From Candidatus Competibacteraceae bacterium (GTDB taxonomy: Bacteria; Pseudomonadota; Gammaproteobacteria; Competibacterales; JAHEDQ01), in the NCBI GenBank assembly GCA_024641125.1, contig JAHEDQ010000004.1, positions 1 through 54,217 of the forward strand: a stretch of DNA of 54,217 nucleotides, read 5' to 3'. A model generated the notes under the pieces. It saw only the letters and a list, made by a program, of their open reading frames with translations. It was not told the DNA's origin and did no database searches. Shown piece by piece: positions 18,906-27,844 of this stretch; the first letter of the stretch is position 1; each line of letters opens with the position of its first letter. Made by a program: the position numbers and the translations under genes.

Positions 18906-19047
18906 AGCAGCGTGTTGAAAGCGCCTCACTCCGCACGATACGGCGTTAAAATTCCGTAAAAACAAGCGCTTACCGGGTTTAAACTGCGCGTTCGCCGACG
19001 TTTTTAACTTGCCTCGCACCCGACCGAGACGCTTTCAACACGCTGCT
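18906..19047. mobile_element. 142-bp MITE-like element with 18-bp terminal inverted repeats
   Basis: AGCAGCGTGTTGAAAGCG at the left (18906..18923) is the perfect reverse complement of CGCTTTCAACACGCTGCT at the right (19030..19047). The roughly 106-bp interior has no ORF and is less GC-rich than its surroundings. The right end overlaps the fxsA stop codon, so insertion there may have set the present end of that gene. No clear target-site duplication was seen. The class is inferred from the structure alone. Confidence 0.6.
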
Positions 19048-19516
19048 AGTCATCCTCCCGGCGCCACTCACCTTCGATGGTCGGGCGTCCTCTACCGCTC
19101 TGCGCCCCGGTTGCGGGGTTGTCCATGACCGGTCCGGCTGCGGCCGAGGCGGAAACAAGACCCGCGCGGCGAAGGGCGAGTTTGACCAGCCAGGCACGAC
19201 CCGCCGGCAGCAGGCAGGCGAAGCCGATGGCGTCGGTAAAAAACCCGGGTGTCAGCAGAAGTACACCGCCCACCGCCAAAAACACGGCATCCAGCAGCGA
19301 TTTCGCCGGGACCGCACCCTGCGCCATGCTGCGCTGTGCTTCCCGTAAGGTGGCGAGCCCCTGATGGCGCAAAAGCAGCGAACCCAAAACCGCCGTCAGA
19401 ACAATGAGACCGATGGTCGGCAGGACACCGATCCAGCCACCCACGGTGATCAGAAGATAGATTTCAAAAATGGGGACAATCAGAAATGCGAGCAATATAA
19501 GTTGACCAAGACGCAA
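19046..19516 (-). CDS. fxsA: FxsA family membrane protein
   Basis: A 156-residue cytoplasmic-membrane protein. FxsA in E. coli relieves phage T7 exclusion by F when overproduced, and its normal role is unclear. The N-terminus RLGQLILLAFLIVPIFEIYLLI and the GVLLLTPGFFTDAIGFACLLP segment are characteristic, with several hydrophobic helices and a charged tail. No ATG fits: the TTG at 19516 is chosen because it puts the family N-terminus first and has GGAG eight bases upstream, whereas the track start at 19699 adds unrelated sequence. The gene is near groESL, as in many gammaproteobacteria. Its TAG stop lies inside the terminal inverted repeat of the neighbouring element. Confidence 0.88.
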   Translation of the reverse strand: MRLGQLILLAFLIVPIFEIYLLITVGGWIGVLPTIGLIVLTAVLGSLLLRHQGLATLREAQRSMAQGAVPAKSLLDAVFLAVGGVLLLTPGFFTDAIGFACLLPAGRAWLVKLALRRAGLVSASAAAGPVMDNPATGAQSGRGRPTIEGEWRREDD

Positions 19517-19553
19517 TGCAGCGCTCCAGTTGGTGATGCCGATCGGGCATCTT

Positions 19554-19559
19554 ATTATA
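19554..19559 (-). promoter_or_regulatory. Candidate -10 box of the fxsA promoter
   Basis: A perfect TATAAT on the minus strand, about 38 bp before the TTG start. No good -35 hexamer is visible at 16-18 bp, so the call rests on the -10 match and its position. Confidence 0.4.
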
Positions 19560-19621
19560 GTCGGGCGGTCGAAGCAGCCGCGGTCGAGGGTCGGGCCGTG
19601 CAGCTGGGCCCGCGATTCAAA

Positions 19622-19655
19622 CCCAGGGGAAAAGCGCGTCAGCTTTGCCCCTGGG
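19622..19655. repeat. Inverted repeat in the fxsA/dsbD divergent region
   Basis: CCCAGGGG and CCCCTGGG, with inner AAGC/GCTT pairing, form an imperfect palindrome of 34 bp. There is no T run, so it is not an obvious terminator. It could be an operator or a leader structure for dsbD; nothing else is recognisable in the rest of this 292-bp gap. Confidence 0.35.
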
Positions 19656-19808
19656 CACGTATACATTGGTGCCCCGGGCTGCGGCCCCGAGGCGAACACC
19701 GGAACTGTACCCGGCTGCGCTGTTCAGACCTGCAGGCGCGCCGGCGGCGCGGACATGACGCGGGGGCAACGCTGAATCGTGCGCACGGATGATCCAAGGA
19801 AATCCCGA

Positions 19809-22106
19809 ATGAGCCGAATTTTGGTCGCGCTGATCTCGATGGCGCCGATGCTTGCGTCCGCCATAGACGAGTCGGAACTGCTGCCGCCGGAACAAGCCTT
19901 TCCGGCCACCGCTGCGGCGCTGGGGCCGGAGCGTATAGAGGCAAGCTGGGACATCGCCGAAGGATACTATCTCTATCAACACCGCCTGGCAGTCACCACG
20001 ACCACCGCGGGGATTGAGCTGGGTGAACCGGTTCTGCCGCCGGGTACGGAAAAAGAGGACGAATTCTTCGGCCGTGTGGTGACCTACCGCACACGGGTCA
20101 CCGCTGAAATCCCGGTCCTGAAGCGGCCTGCAGGGATAACCCCGGTGGTGCTGGATCTCGGGTCTCAGGGCTGTGCCGATGTTGGCGTCTGCTACCCGCC
20201 CATGTCGCAATCGACTGTGCTCGAACTGCCGTTGATGGCGCAAGCCAAACCCGCGCAAACCCTACCCGCGGCGGCCGTTCCGGCTGCCCCGGCCAGCCAG
20301 CGCCTGCAGAATCTCCTTGGCGGCGGCAGTAATAGCCTGGGTATCGCCGGCGACGATCTGCTGCCACCGGATGAGGCCTTCATGCCCACGGCCGAGTCCA
20401 CCGATGGCCGCAGCATCCGCATCAAATGGCGCATCGCCGACGGCTACTACCTCTACCGGGACAAGATCGGGCTGGCGTTAACCGAAGCCGACGGGGTCGA
20501 ACTGGGCACGGTGACCACGCCCGAGGGCGAGGAGAAAGAGGACGAGTTTTTCGGCCGCATACAGGTCTATTACGGGTCCGCGGAGGCCACTGCGCAGCTG
20601 CAACGAACGCAACCAGATGCCACCGAGGTGGTCCTCAAAGCGGAATACCAGGGCTGTGCGGACATAGGAGTCTGCTACCCGCCCATGGAACAAACCATCC
20701 CGGTGCTGCTGCGGGCTATTCCGGCGGCAGAGGCGGCGACAGAGGCGGCCCCGAACGGCACCGCGCCGGCCCAGGCGGCTACAACTGACCTGGATGCCCT
20801 GCTCGGATCCCCGCAACCGGTGGCGGAACAGGATCGACTGGCAGAGAGTCTGGCCCAGGGCGGGCTCCTGACGGTGGCAACCTTTTTCGGCCTTGGTCTG
20901 CTGCTGGCCTTCACCCCTTGCGTGTTCCCGATGATCCCAATTCTGTCCGGCATCATCGTGGGCCAGGGTAAGGACATCACCGTGCGGCGGGCTCTGCTGC
21001 TGTCGTTGATCTATGTGCTGGCTATGGCGCTCACCTACACGGTGGCCGGGATACTGGCCGGCTTGTTCGGGCAAAACCTGCAGGCTCTGTTCCAGCAAAC
21101 CTGGATCCTGGTGGTTTTCGCCATCGTGTTTGTGCTGTTGTCACTGTCCATGTTCGGATTCTACGAGCTGCAACTGCCGTCGACGCTGCAAACCCGGCTT
21201 GCCGCCATGAGCAATCGCCAGCAGGGCGGAAATTACCTGGGGGTGGCGATCATGGGCTTTCTGTCCGCCCTGATCGTCGGCCCCTGTGTGGCGCCACCTT
21301 TGGCCGGCGCTCTGATTTACATCGGACAGACCGGAGATGCGGTGCTGGGCGGTCTGGCTTTGTTCGCCCTAAGCATGGGAATGGGCGCGCCGTTGCTGGT
21401 GATCGGCGCATCGGCCGGCAAATTTCTGCCCCGTGCAGGCGCCTGGATGGATGCGATCAAGGCGGTGTTTGGGGTGGGACTGCTGGCGGTGGCCATCGTT
21501 CTGCTGGAGCGGGTTCTGCCAGCGGCTGTCTCGATGGTCCTCTGGGGGCTGCTGATGATCGGCTCGGCGGTTTACCTGCGGGCATTCGAGGCGGTCGAAG
21601 GCGGATGGTCACGTTTGTGGCGCGGCCTGGGCCTGGCACTGGCCGTTTACGGCGGGCTCATGTTGGTTGGTGCCGCTATGGGGGGTCGCGACACCTTGCA
21701 ACCCCTGCGCGGCGTGTTCGGCGGCGGCGCGGCCCATCAGGAGCTGACGTTCAAGAGGATTAAATCCAGTGCCGATCTGGACCGGGAAATTGCCGCCGCG
21801 GTGGCGGCCGGACGGCCGGTGATGGTGGATTTCTACGCCGACTGGTGCGTGTCCTGCAAGGAAATGGAGAAATACACATTCAGCGATCCGGCGGTGATCA
21901 CTGCGCTCTCGCCCGCGGTGCTGCTGCAGGCCGACGTGACCGCCAACGATGCCGAGGATCAGGCGTTACTCGCGCGCTTTGACCTGATCGGGCCGCCGAC
22001 CATCCTGTTCTTCGGGACGGATGGCGCCGAACGTCCCGGCTATCGCACCGTGGGCTTTGTCCCGGCGAACGAATTCCGTGAGCACGTTCAGGCCGCCATC
22101 CGGTGA
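19809..22106 (+). CDS. dsbD: Thiol:disulfide interchange protein DsbD with duplicated N-terminal domain
   Basis: A 765-residue inner-membrane protein that moves electrons from cytosolic thioredoxin to periplasmic proteins. After a signal peptide there are two DsbD-alpha domains instead of one: the first with GCADVGVCYPP near residue 120 and the second with GCADIGVCYPP near residue 285, each preceded by a KEDEFFGR segment. A membrane domain of about eight helices follows, with FTPCVFPMIPIL and GPCVAPPL, and then a C-terminal thioredoxin domain with DWCVSCK. Standard DsbD is about 565-600 residues, so the length is explained by the duplication. ATG 19809 is chosen for AAGGA upstream and because MSRILVALI forms the signal peptide. 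The stop overlaps the next gene (GTGA). Confidence 0.95.
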   Translation: MSRILVALISMAPMLASAIDESELLPPEQAFPATAAALGPERIEASWDIAEGYYLYQHRLAVTTTTAGIELGEPVLPPGTEKEDEFFGRVVTYRTRVTAEIPVLKRPAGITPVVLDLGSQGCADVGVCYPPMSQSTVLELPLMAQAKPAQTLPAAAVPAAPASQRLQNLLGGGSNSLGIAGDDLLPPDEAFMPTAESTDGRSIRIKWRIADGYYLYRDKIGLALTEADGVELGTVTTPEGEEKEDEFFGRIQVYYGSAEATAQLQRTQPDATEVVLKAEYQGCADIGVCYPPMEQTIPVLLRAIPAAEAATEAAPNGTAPAQAATTDLDALLGSPQPVAEQDRLAESLAQGGLLTVATFFGLGLLLAFTPCVFPMIPILSGIIVGQGKDITVRRALLLSLIYVLAMALTYTVAGILAGLFGQNLQALFQQTWILVVFAIVFVLLSLSMFGFYELQLPSTLQTRLAAMSNRQQGGNYLGVAIMGFLSALIVGPCVAPPLAGALIYIGQTGDAVLGGLALFALSMGMGAPLLVIGASAGKFLPRAGAWMDAIKAVFGVGLLAVAIVLLERVLPAAVSMVLWGLLMIGSAVYLRAFEAVEGGWSRLWRGLGLALAVYGGLMLVGAAMGGRDTLQPLRGVFGGGAAHQELTFKRIKSSADLDREIAAAVAAGRPVMVDFYADWCVSCKEMEKYTFSDPAVITALSPAVLLQADVTANDAEDQALLARFDLIGPPTILFFGTDGAERPGYRTVGFVPANEFREHVQAAIR

Positions 22107-22612
22107 TATTGCGGCACGCGCTGGTCGGCTTTCTGCTGGGCTTTGGCCTGCTGGGATGCGACACCGACGAGCACGGGATGGTCGGGCTGTCCACGGGAAC
22201 TGACGGCCCCCCATTGTCCCTGTTTGATCTGAACGGCAACCGTCGCGCCCTTTCGGAGTGGCAAGGCAAGGTTCTACTGGTGAATTTCTGGGCGACCTGG
22301 TGCGCACCTTGCCGCGCCGAAATCCCGGGCTTCATAGAGGTCAGGGAGCGCTACCGGGATCAGCCGTTCGAAGTAATTGGTATCGCGGTCGATCGACCCG
22401 ACTATGTGAAGGAATACGCCACGGATCTGGCGATCCCCTATCCTATTCTGTTGGATCCCATCAACGGCGGCAGCAGTCTGATTCCCTGGGGCAATCCCCA
22501 GGGCGTCCTGCCCTACAGTGTCTTGCTGGATCGAAACGGCAGGGTCGCGCTCACACATCTCGGCAAATTCAGCGTCCAGCAACTGCAGGCCCAATTGGAC
22601 GCTCTGCTCTAA
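22103..22612 (+). CDS. TlpA/ResA-like thioredoxin lipoprotein
   Basis: A 169-residue periplasmic thiol-disulfide oxidoreductase. The lipobox LLGC puts the lipidated cysteine at residue 19, so it should be membrane-anchored. The redox centre FWATWCAPCRAEIPG sits near residue 70 in an AhpC/TSA-Redoxin fold, and GVLPYSVLLDRNG contains the cis-proline region. It starts with GTG overlapping the dsbD stop, which suggests that DsbD is its reductant. Likely roles include cytochrome c maturation or metalloprotein assembly (inference). Confidence 0.9.
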   Translation: MILRHALVGFLLGFGLLGCDTDEHGMVGLSTGTDGPPLSLFDLNGNRRALSEWQGKVLLVNFWATWCAPCRAEIPGFIEVRERYRDQPFEVIGIAVDRPDYVKEYATDLAIPYPILLDPINGGSSLIPWGNPQGVLPYSVLLDRNGRVALTHLGKFSVQQLQAQLDALL

Positions 22613-22750
22613 AGATCTGCACCGATTTGAATCGAACACGCACCGATCGTCTCCGAACTCGCCGGCAGATGGACAGGAAACGACGTTTGCATCATACTCG
22701 GCCGCTTGCCGGCTCGGCACTAATTTGCTTGCCACCTGGGGGCCGTCACA

Positions 22751-23215
22751 ATGAGTTCCATGGCGACATTCCTGGTTCTGAACGGTCCTAACCTCAATCT
22801 CCTCGGCACCCGGGAACCCGATCTCTACGGCGCAGATTCTCTGGCCGACATCGAACGCGTTTGCATGGACATGGCGAAGGCCTGGGGGGATACCCTGGCA
22901 TTTTTTCAAACCAACGCCGAACATCGAATGGTGGAGCGGATTCATCAAGCCGGCAGGGACGAGACCCGTTTCATTATCATCAATCCGGCCGCCTGGACCC
23001 ACACCAGTGTGGCCACACGCGATGCGCTGCTGGGCGTCCAAATTCCGTTTATCGAGGTACATCTTTCCAATGTGCACGCACGGGAGCCGTTTCGCCGACA
23101 TTCCTACCTGTCCGATGTGGCAGTGGGTGTGATCGCGGGTCTGGGCGCGCAGGGGTACGAGTTGGCCCTGCTCGCCGCCCGGGCCCATGTGCAACAACAG
23201 GACGCTAGAGGCTGA
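22751..23215 (+). CDS. aroQ: 3-dehydroquinate dehydratase, type II
   Basis: A 154-residue enzyme that dehydrates 3-dehydroquinate to 3-dehydroshikimate in the shikimate pathway. [21 protein letters not shown] near the start carries the catalytic Tyr and Arg region, [11 protein letters not shown] is the substrate loop, and [17 protein letters not shown] completes the active site. Length is typical of the dodecameric type II enzyme. The ATG at 22751 has a GGGGGC stretch upstream; an ATG at 22760 is possible. Its stop overlaps the accB start (TGATG). The aroQ-accB-accC order is common in gammaproteobacteria. Confidence 0.97.
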   Translation: MSSMATFLVLNGPNLNLLGTREPDLYGADSLADIERVCMDMAKAWGDTLAFFQTNAEHRMVERIHQAGRDETRFIIINPAAWTHTSVATRDALLGVQIPFIEVHLSNVHAREPFRRHSYLSDVAVGVIAGLGAQGYELALLAARAHVQQQDARG

Positions 23216-23688
23216 TGGACATTCGCAAAATCAAAAAACTGATCGACCTGCTGGAAGAATCGGGCGTTGCGGAGATCGAGATCCGCGAAGGCGAGGAATC
23301 GGTGCGAATCAGTCGTTACAGCATCAACGCACCGGCACCGGCCACGGCCCAGTCGATGCTGCCGGCTGCACCCGCGATCGCCGGAACGAAGCCGCCCACA
23401 CCATCCGAGGCCGCCCGCGGCAGCGACGAGCGCCGGGTTGAAGAAGAGCCATTGGGACACAAAGTACGTTCGCCCATGGTGGGCAGCTTTTACCGCTCTG
23501 CGACCCCGGGGGGCAAGTCCTTCGTCGAGGTGGGCAATCGGGTCAATGCAGGCGATACCCTGTGCATTATCGAGGCCATGAAGATGTTCAATCAGATCGA
23601 GGCCGATGTGTCCGGGGTGGTGAAAGCCGTCCTGGCCGAGAACGGCGATCCGGTCGAATACGACCAGCCCCTGTTCGTCATAGAGTGA
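23215..23688 (+). CDS. accB: Biotin carboxyl carrier protein of acetyl-CoA carboxylase
   Basis: A 157-residue carrier whose biotinylated lysine shuttles the carboxyl group between AccC and AccAD in the first step of fatty acid synthesis. An N-terminal [17 protein letters not shown] segment is joined by an Ala/Pro linker to the C-terminal biotinyl domain. The EAMKM motif places the biotinylated Lys at residue 123. The start shares a base with the aroQ stop. accC follows 75 bp later, and no separate promoter is evident. Confidence 0.98.
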   Translation: MDIRKIKKLIDLLEESGVAEIEIREGEESVRISRYSINAPAPATAQSMLPAAPAIAGTKPPTPSEAARGSDERRVEEEPLGHKVRSPMVGSFYRSATPGGKSFVEVGNRVNAGDTLCIIEAMKMFNQIEADVSGVVKAVLAENGDPVEYDQPLFVIE

Positions 23689-23763
23689 ATCCGTATCATC
23701 CCGCGCCGTTCACGACGAGGGTCGTTGAGAACGGTCGCCGCAGCCGTACCGGACACTGAAATC

Positions 23764-25104
23764 ATGCTGGACAAAGTGGTCATCGCGAATCGTGGCGAGA
23801 TCGCCCTGCGTATACTGCGGGCCTGCCGCGAACTCGGAATCCCGACGGTCGCGGCGCACTCGAGCGCCGATCGCCAGCTCAAACATGTTCTGCTGGCCGA
23901 CGAGGCAGTGTGTATCGGTCCCCCAGCGTCAGTGGACAGCTACCTCAACATGCCGGCCATTATCAGCGCCGCCGAGGTAACGGATGCCGTGGCCATCCAT
24001 CCTGGCTATGGATTTCTGTCCGAGAACGCGGACTTCGCCGAACGGGTCGAGCAAAGCGGGTTCATCTTTATCGGCCCCAGAGCGGAGACCATCCGCCTGA
24101 TGGGAGACAAAGTATCCGCCATCCGGGCGATGCAGGCGGCAAACGTGCCCTGTGTCCCCGGTTCCGACGGCCCTCTGGGCACCGATGACGAGGAAAACCT
24201 GCGTCTGGCCCGGGATATCGGGTTCCCGGTCATCATCAAGGCTTCCGGCGGCGGTGGCGGGCGCGGCATGCGCGTGGTGCATGGGGAAGCCACGCTTCTG
24301 GATGCCATATCGCTGACCCGCACAGAGGCCGGTGCCGCGTTCGGCAACGACACGCTGTACATGGAGAAGTTTCTGGAACGGCCACGCCACATCGAGATCC
24401 AGGTGCTGGCAGATGGCCAAGGTAAGGCGATCCATCTGGGGGAACGGGACTGCTCGATGCAACGCCGACACCAGAAGGTGGTGGAAGAATCCCCCGCCCC
24501 GGGGATCACCGAGGAACAGCGGACCAAGATCGGGCATCGCTGCGTGGACGCCTGCCTGAAGTTGGACTACCGCGGCGCCGGAACCTTTGAGTTTCTGTAT
24601 CAGGATGGTGACTTCTACTTTATCGAGATGAACACCCGGGTTCAGGTCGAGCATCCGGTGACGGAAATGGTGACCGGTGTCGATATAGTCAAAGAACAAC
24701 TCAGGATTGCCGCGGGCGAAGGCCTCAAACTGAACCAGCAGGACATCGTTATTCGAGGCCACGCAATTGAATGCCGGATCAATGCCGAGGACCCTGAAAC
24801 CTTCATGCCCTGTCCAGGCACCATTACTCAATATCACGCCCCCGGCGGCCCCGGTATTCGCGTAGACACCCATGTCTACAACAATTACCGGGTACCACCC
24901 TATTACGACTCGATGATCGCCAAGCTGATTTCCTACGGTGGTGACCGGCCAACGGCCCTGGCCCGAATGCGCGGCGCCCTGTCGGAGATCGTGATCGACG
25001 GCATTAAAACCAACGTGCCCCTGCACCGGCGCATTCTGGATGATGGGCACTTTCAGGCTGGGGGAACCAACATCCATTACCTGGAAAAAATGCTGGGACT
25101 GTGA
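23764..25104 (+). CDS. accC: Biotin carboxylase subunit of acetyl-CoA carboxylase
   Basis: A 446-residue ATP-grasp enzyme that carboxylates the biotin on AccB with bicarbonate and ATP. It opens [20 protein letters not shown], identical in layout to known AccC, which decides the start at 23764 over the track start at 23725. [12 protein letters not shown] is the glycine-rich ATP loop, and [19 protein letters not shown] and [14 protein letters not shown] are catalytic signatures. Its stop overlaps the prmA GTG start. Confidence 0.98.
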   Translation: MLDKVVIANRGEIALRILRACRELGIPTVAAHSSADRQLKHVLLADEAVCIGPPASVDSYLNMPAIISAAEVTDAVAIHPGYGFLSENADFAERVEQSGFIFIGPRAETIRLMGDKVSAIRAMQAANVPCVPGSDGPLGTDDEENLRLARDIGFPVIIKASGGGGGRGMRVVHGEATLLDAISLTRTEAGAAFGNDTLYMEKFLERPRHIEIQVLADGQGKAIHLGERDCSMQRRHQKVVEESPAPGITEEQRTKIGHRCVDACLKLDYRGAGTFEFLYQDGDFYFIEMNTRVQVEHPVTEMVTGVDIVKEQLRIAAGEGLKLNQQDIVIRGHAIECRINAEDPETFMPCPGTITQYHAPGGPGIRVDTHVYNNYRVPPYYDSMIAKLISYGGDRPTALARMRGALSEIVIDGIKTNVPLHRRILDDGHFQAGGTNIHYLEKMLGL

Positions 25105-26015
25105 CCGACGCTGAACCGGCCAGTCCGCCCTGGATCCAGCTTGCATTCGAGACCGGAACCCATTCGGTCCAGGCGCTGGAGGATGCATTGCAAGCCAGCG
25201 GGGCGGTTGCGGTTACTCTGGAAGATGCGGCAGATGACCCGGTGCTGGAACCCGGGCCGGGGGAAACACCACTTTGGAAACAGACCCGGGTCACCGGCTT
25301 GTACGACGGCCGCACCATGGATCTCCCCGCAGTGGAACAGGCCATGCAGCGCGCGCTCGCGACACCACATCTGCCGCCATACCGGGCTTCGCCCCTGGAA
25401 CAGCGGGACTGGGTGCGGGCCTGGATGGATCACTATCACCCCATGCGCTTTGGCGAGGGCCTTTGGGTTTGCCCCAGCCACCTGACGCCACCCGACCCCA
25501 GCGCCACCACCATCATGATGGACCCGGGCCTCGCCTTCGGCACGGGAACCCACGCCACAACCGCTTTGTGTCTGGAATGGCTGTCCGCGCAAAGGGTAAC
25601 GGGCTGGTCGGTGGTCGACTACGGTTGCGGCTCAGGCATTCTCGCCATCGCGGCGCTATTGCTCGGCGCACGGCATGCGCTGGCGTTGGACATCGATCCC
25701 CAGGCGCTCATGTCGACCCGAACCAATGCGGAACGGAACGGCGTACTGCAACGGGTCCAGGTGTCCTTCCCCGACGACATCGAGCCACAGCCATCGGACC
25801 TGGTCATGGCCAACATTCTGGCCGGCCCTTTGCTGGCGTTGCGGGACCGGCTGAGCGCCCGCGTGCGGCCGGGAGGCAAGCTGATCATGTCCGGACTGCT
25901 CAGCCGCCATGCCAATGAGATCGAGCAGACTTATCGAAACGCGTTCGATTTCGGGCCCCGGCTGCAGCGGGACGACTGGATTCTCCTGGACGGCACCCGG
26001 CGCGCGTTGGTTTGA
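25101..26015 (+). CDS. prmA: Ribosomal protein L11 methyltransferase
   Basis: A 304-residue SAM-dependent enzyme that trimethylates ribosomal protein L11. [22 protein letters not shown] and the SAM-binding [20 protein letters not shown] are diagnostic, followed by [10 protein letters not shown]. The N-terminal substrate-recognition domain is WIQLAFETG onwards. Translation starts at GTG 25101, overlapping the accC stop (GTGA), so expression is probably coupled. Length is normal (about 293-300). Confidence 0.97.
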   Translation: MTDAEPASPPWIQLAFETGTHSVQALEDALQASGAVAVTLEDAADDPVLEPGPGETPLWKQTRVTGLYDGRTMDLPAVEQAMQRALATPHLPPYRASPLEQRDWVRAWMDHYHPMRFGEGLWVCPSHLTPPDPSATTIMMDPGLAFGTGTHATTALCLEWLSAQRVTGWSVVDYGCGSGILAIAALLLGARHALALDIDPQALMSTRTNAERNGVLQRVQVSFPDDIEPQPSDLVMANILAGPLLALRDRLSARVRPGGKLIMSGLLSRHANEIEQTYRNAFDFGPRLQRDDWILLDGTRRALV

Positions 26016-26040
26016 TCGCCGGCCCACCCTCAAGCCCGGT

Positions 26041-26068
26041 TTGCGAATGGGCATATCTATACTATTCT
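26041..26068 (+). promoter_or_regulatory. Candidate promoter of dusB
   Basis: TTGCGA, a 16-bp spacer and TATTCT lie about 120 bp before dusB in a short AT-rich patch. A GGGCCctaCGGCCC palindrome occurs further downstream in the leader. Both hexamers are imperfect, so this is tentative. Confidence 0.3.
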
Positions 26069-26186
26069 GACCGTATAACGACGATGAAATTCAGGTTCAC
26101 CCAACGACGGGAGATCCTGTTGAGCCGCAACCCTCTGCGGCGTGAACGACCGGGCCCTACGGCCCGATACAGCTTTGCCAGGCACC

Positions 26187-27179
26187 ATGCGCATCGGTCC
26201 CTACGAACTGACAAATAACGTCGCTCTCGCACCCATGGCCGGCGTGACCGACCGCCCGTTCCGACAACTCTGTCGGAGATTGGGGGCAGGGTTTGCCGTG
26301 TCCGAAATGGTCAGCGCCAACCCCAGCTTGCGGCACACCCGCAAAAGCCGGCAACGACTCGACCACGCGGGTGAGGACGCGCCCATTAGCGTGCAGATCG
26401 CCGGCGCCGATCCCCACATCCTGGCCGAAGCCGCCCGAATCAATGTGGCCCATGGCGCCCAGATCATAGACATCAACATGGGCTGTCCGGCAAAAAAAGT
26501 GTGTAACGTCCTGGCGGGATCGGCGTTGCTTCGCGATGAGACACTGGTGGGCCGCATTCTGGCGGCAGTGGTGGACGCGGTGGACGTGCCGGTCACGCTG
26601 AAAATGCGTACCGGCTGGGCCGCGGATCACCGCAACGGGGTTCGGATAGCGCGCATGGCCGAAGCGGCCGGCATCCAGGCTTTGGCGGTCCACGGGCGAA
26701 CCCGAACCGACGGATACGGCGGCCCGGTGGACTACGACACCATCGCTCGGGTGAAAAACGAGGTGACCATCCCGGTCTACGCCAACGGCGATATCGACTC
26801 GCCGGCCAAGGCGGAAAGGGTGATGGCTCTGACCGGCGCCGACGGCGTGATGATCGGGCGTGCGGCACAGGGTCGTCCCTGGCTGCCAGGTCAGATAGCG
26901 GACTATCTGCGCACCGGCCAGAGGCACTCTGAACCGGCTGTGGCGGCGGTCCGAGACCTGCTGCTGGGCCACCTTGAGGAATTGTATCGGTTCTACGGTG
27001 CACATCAGGGGGTGCGCATCGCACGCAAGCACATCAAATGGTACTGCGCCGCGCACCCGGAGAGCGCAGCTTTCTGGCGGAACGTGAGCAGAGTCGAGTG
27101 CACCCGCCAGCAGACCCGCCTCACGCGGCAGCATTTCGACCGGCTGGCCATTGATTCACCCACCGGTTTGGCTGCCTAG
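26187..27179 (+). CDS. dusB: tRNA-dihydrouridine synthase B
   Basis: A 330-residue FMN enzyme that reduces uridines in the tRNA D-loop to dihydrouridine. LAPMAGVTDRPFRQLCRRLGAG at the N-terminus, INMGCPAKKVCNVLAGSALL with the catalytic Cys, VHGRTRTDGYGG and ANGDIDSPAKAERV are hallmarks. The ATG at 26187 fits the family N-terminus (MRIGPYELTNNV); the track start at 26142 does not. In many gammaproteobacteria dusB is cotranscribed with fis directly behind it. Here a 265-bp palindromic element begins one base after the stop codon and separates the two genes. Confidence 0.96.
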   Translation: MRIGPYELTNNVALAPMAGVTDRPFRQLCRRLGAGFAVSEMVSANPSLRHTRKSRQRLDHAGEDAPISVQIAGADPHILAEAARINVAHGAQIIDINMGCPAKKVCNVLAGSALLRDETLVGRILAAVVDAVDVPVTLKMRTGWAADHRNGVRIARMAEAAGIQALAVHGRTRTDGYGGPVDYDTIARVKNEVTIPVYANGDIDSPAKAERVMALTGADGVMIGRAAQGRPWLPGQIADYLRTGQRHSEPAVAAVRDLLLGHLEELYRFYGAHQGVRIARKHIKWYCAAHPESAAFWRNVSRVECTRQQTRLTRQHFDRLAIDSPTGLAA

Positions 27180-27444
27180 GGCCTGTTGACACTATGCGGA
27201 TACCCATCGACAGAGCCCCATTTTTTGCAGGACCAGGCGCAGTGAGCGCTGCGTACCCGCCGTACATGAGCGAACCTGAAACGCAGGCCTGTGGAAAATG
27301 GGGCCTGTCCCTGCGGGTTGTCCCTCAAATCAGGCCATGCAGCGTTGCACATCGCTTATTTGGAATAACCAAACTGCGTTCTACGCGCCTTGCTTGGCCT
27401 GATTTGAGGGACAACGCTGGGCGTCCGAATAATGTCAACAGGCC
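27180..27444. mobile_element. 265-bp MITE-like palindromic element between dusB and fis
   Basis: GGCCTGTTGACACTAT (27180..27195) and ATAATGTCAACAGGCC (27429..27444) are terminal inverted repeats with one mismatch. Inside are two long stem-loops: GCCCCATTTT paired with AAAATGGGGC, and GTTGTCCCTCAAATCAGGCC paired with GGCCTGATTTGAGGGACAAC. No ORF of substance is present. It starts directly after the dusB stop. A 10-bp direct repeat GCGTCCGAAT flanks its right end (27421..27430 and 27450..27459). It may be a non-autonomous transposon remnant or a structured attenuator; the class is inferred. Confidence 0.65.
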
Positions 27445-27457
27445 GTAGAGCGTCCGA

Positions 27458-27715
27458 ATGAGCATCAAGATTTCCTGCGAAGACGCCAGCATCCCGCTCA
27501 GATCCCATGTTCAGACTGCACTCAGCGACTACTTTGAAAAGCTTGACGGCCATCCGACCTGCGGTCTGTACAAGTTGATCATAACCGAAGTGGAAAAACC
27601 CCTGTTGGAAGCCGCATTGCGACATGCGGGCGGCAATCAAACTCGGGCAGCTGAAATTCTGGGCATCAACCGCACCACCCTGCGCAAGAAGCTGCGGCTC
27701 TACGACATCGACTGA
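27458..27715 (+). CDS. fis: DNA-binding protein Fis
   Basis: An 85-residue nucleoid protein that bends DNA and activates rRNA and other promoters in fast growth. The C-terminal helix-turn-helix GNQTRAAEILGINRTTLRKKLRLYDID is nearly canonical. The N-terminal part, LRSHVQTALSDYFEKLDGH, forms the dimer core. Length resembles the shorter Fis proteins outside the enterics (E. coli 98). No strong ribosome-binding site is visible before the ATG at 27458. The palindromic element upstream may alter or supply transcription. Confidence 0.95.
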   Translation: MSIKISCEDASIPLRSHVQTALSDYFEKLDGHPTCGLYKLIITEVEKPLLEAALRHAGGNQTRAAEILGINRTTLRKKLRLYDID

Positions 27716-27754
27716 AACGCCGCTCACGGCCGACCGTGGCCGTGATCAATCGGA

Positions 27755-27783
27755 TGTTGCGTTGGCCTGCAACCCGCTATAAT
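27755..27783 (+). promoter_or_regulatory. purHD promoter
   Basis: A perfect TATAAT (27778..27783) lies 61 bp before purH. The -35 region is TGTTGC or TTGCGT at 15-17 bp. A GTTGC...GCAAC palindrome fills the -35/spacer region and could be an operator, but it does not match the PurR consensus well. A TCACGGCC/GGCCGTGA hairpin after the fis stop (27724..27745) lacks a T run. Confidence 0.55.
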
Positions 27784-27844
27784 GCGCCGGCCGCGTAACC
27801 CACCGCTCCGTCCGCAGTCTTGCGGCCAACCCAGTACGGCTCAA

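Noticed and set aside
22620-22650. tRNA T-loop-like TTCGATTC on the minus strand
   Set aside because: The flanking bases do not form a T stem, and no anticodon or acceptor arm could be found.
23929-25188. 419-residue minus-strand ORF opposite accC
   Set aside because: Shadow frame; accC is complete and conserved on the plus strand.
26012-26218. 68-residue ORF between prmA and dusB
   Set aside because: It runs through the likely dusB promoter and into dusB in another frame; no ribosome-binding site or motif.
27724-27745. Hairpin after fis as an intrinsic terminator
   Set aside because: An 8-bp stem is present but no T run follows, so a terminator call is not supported.
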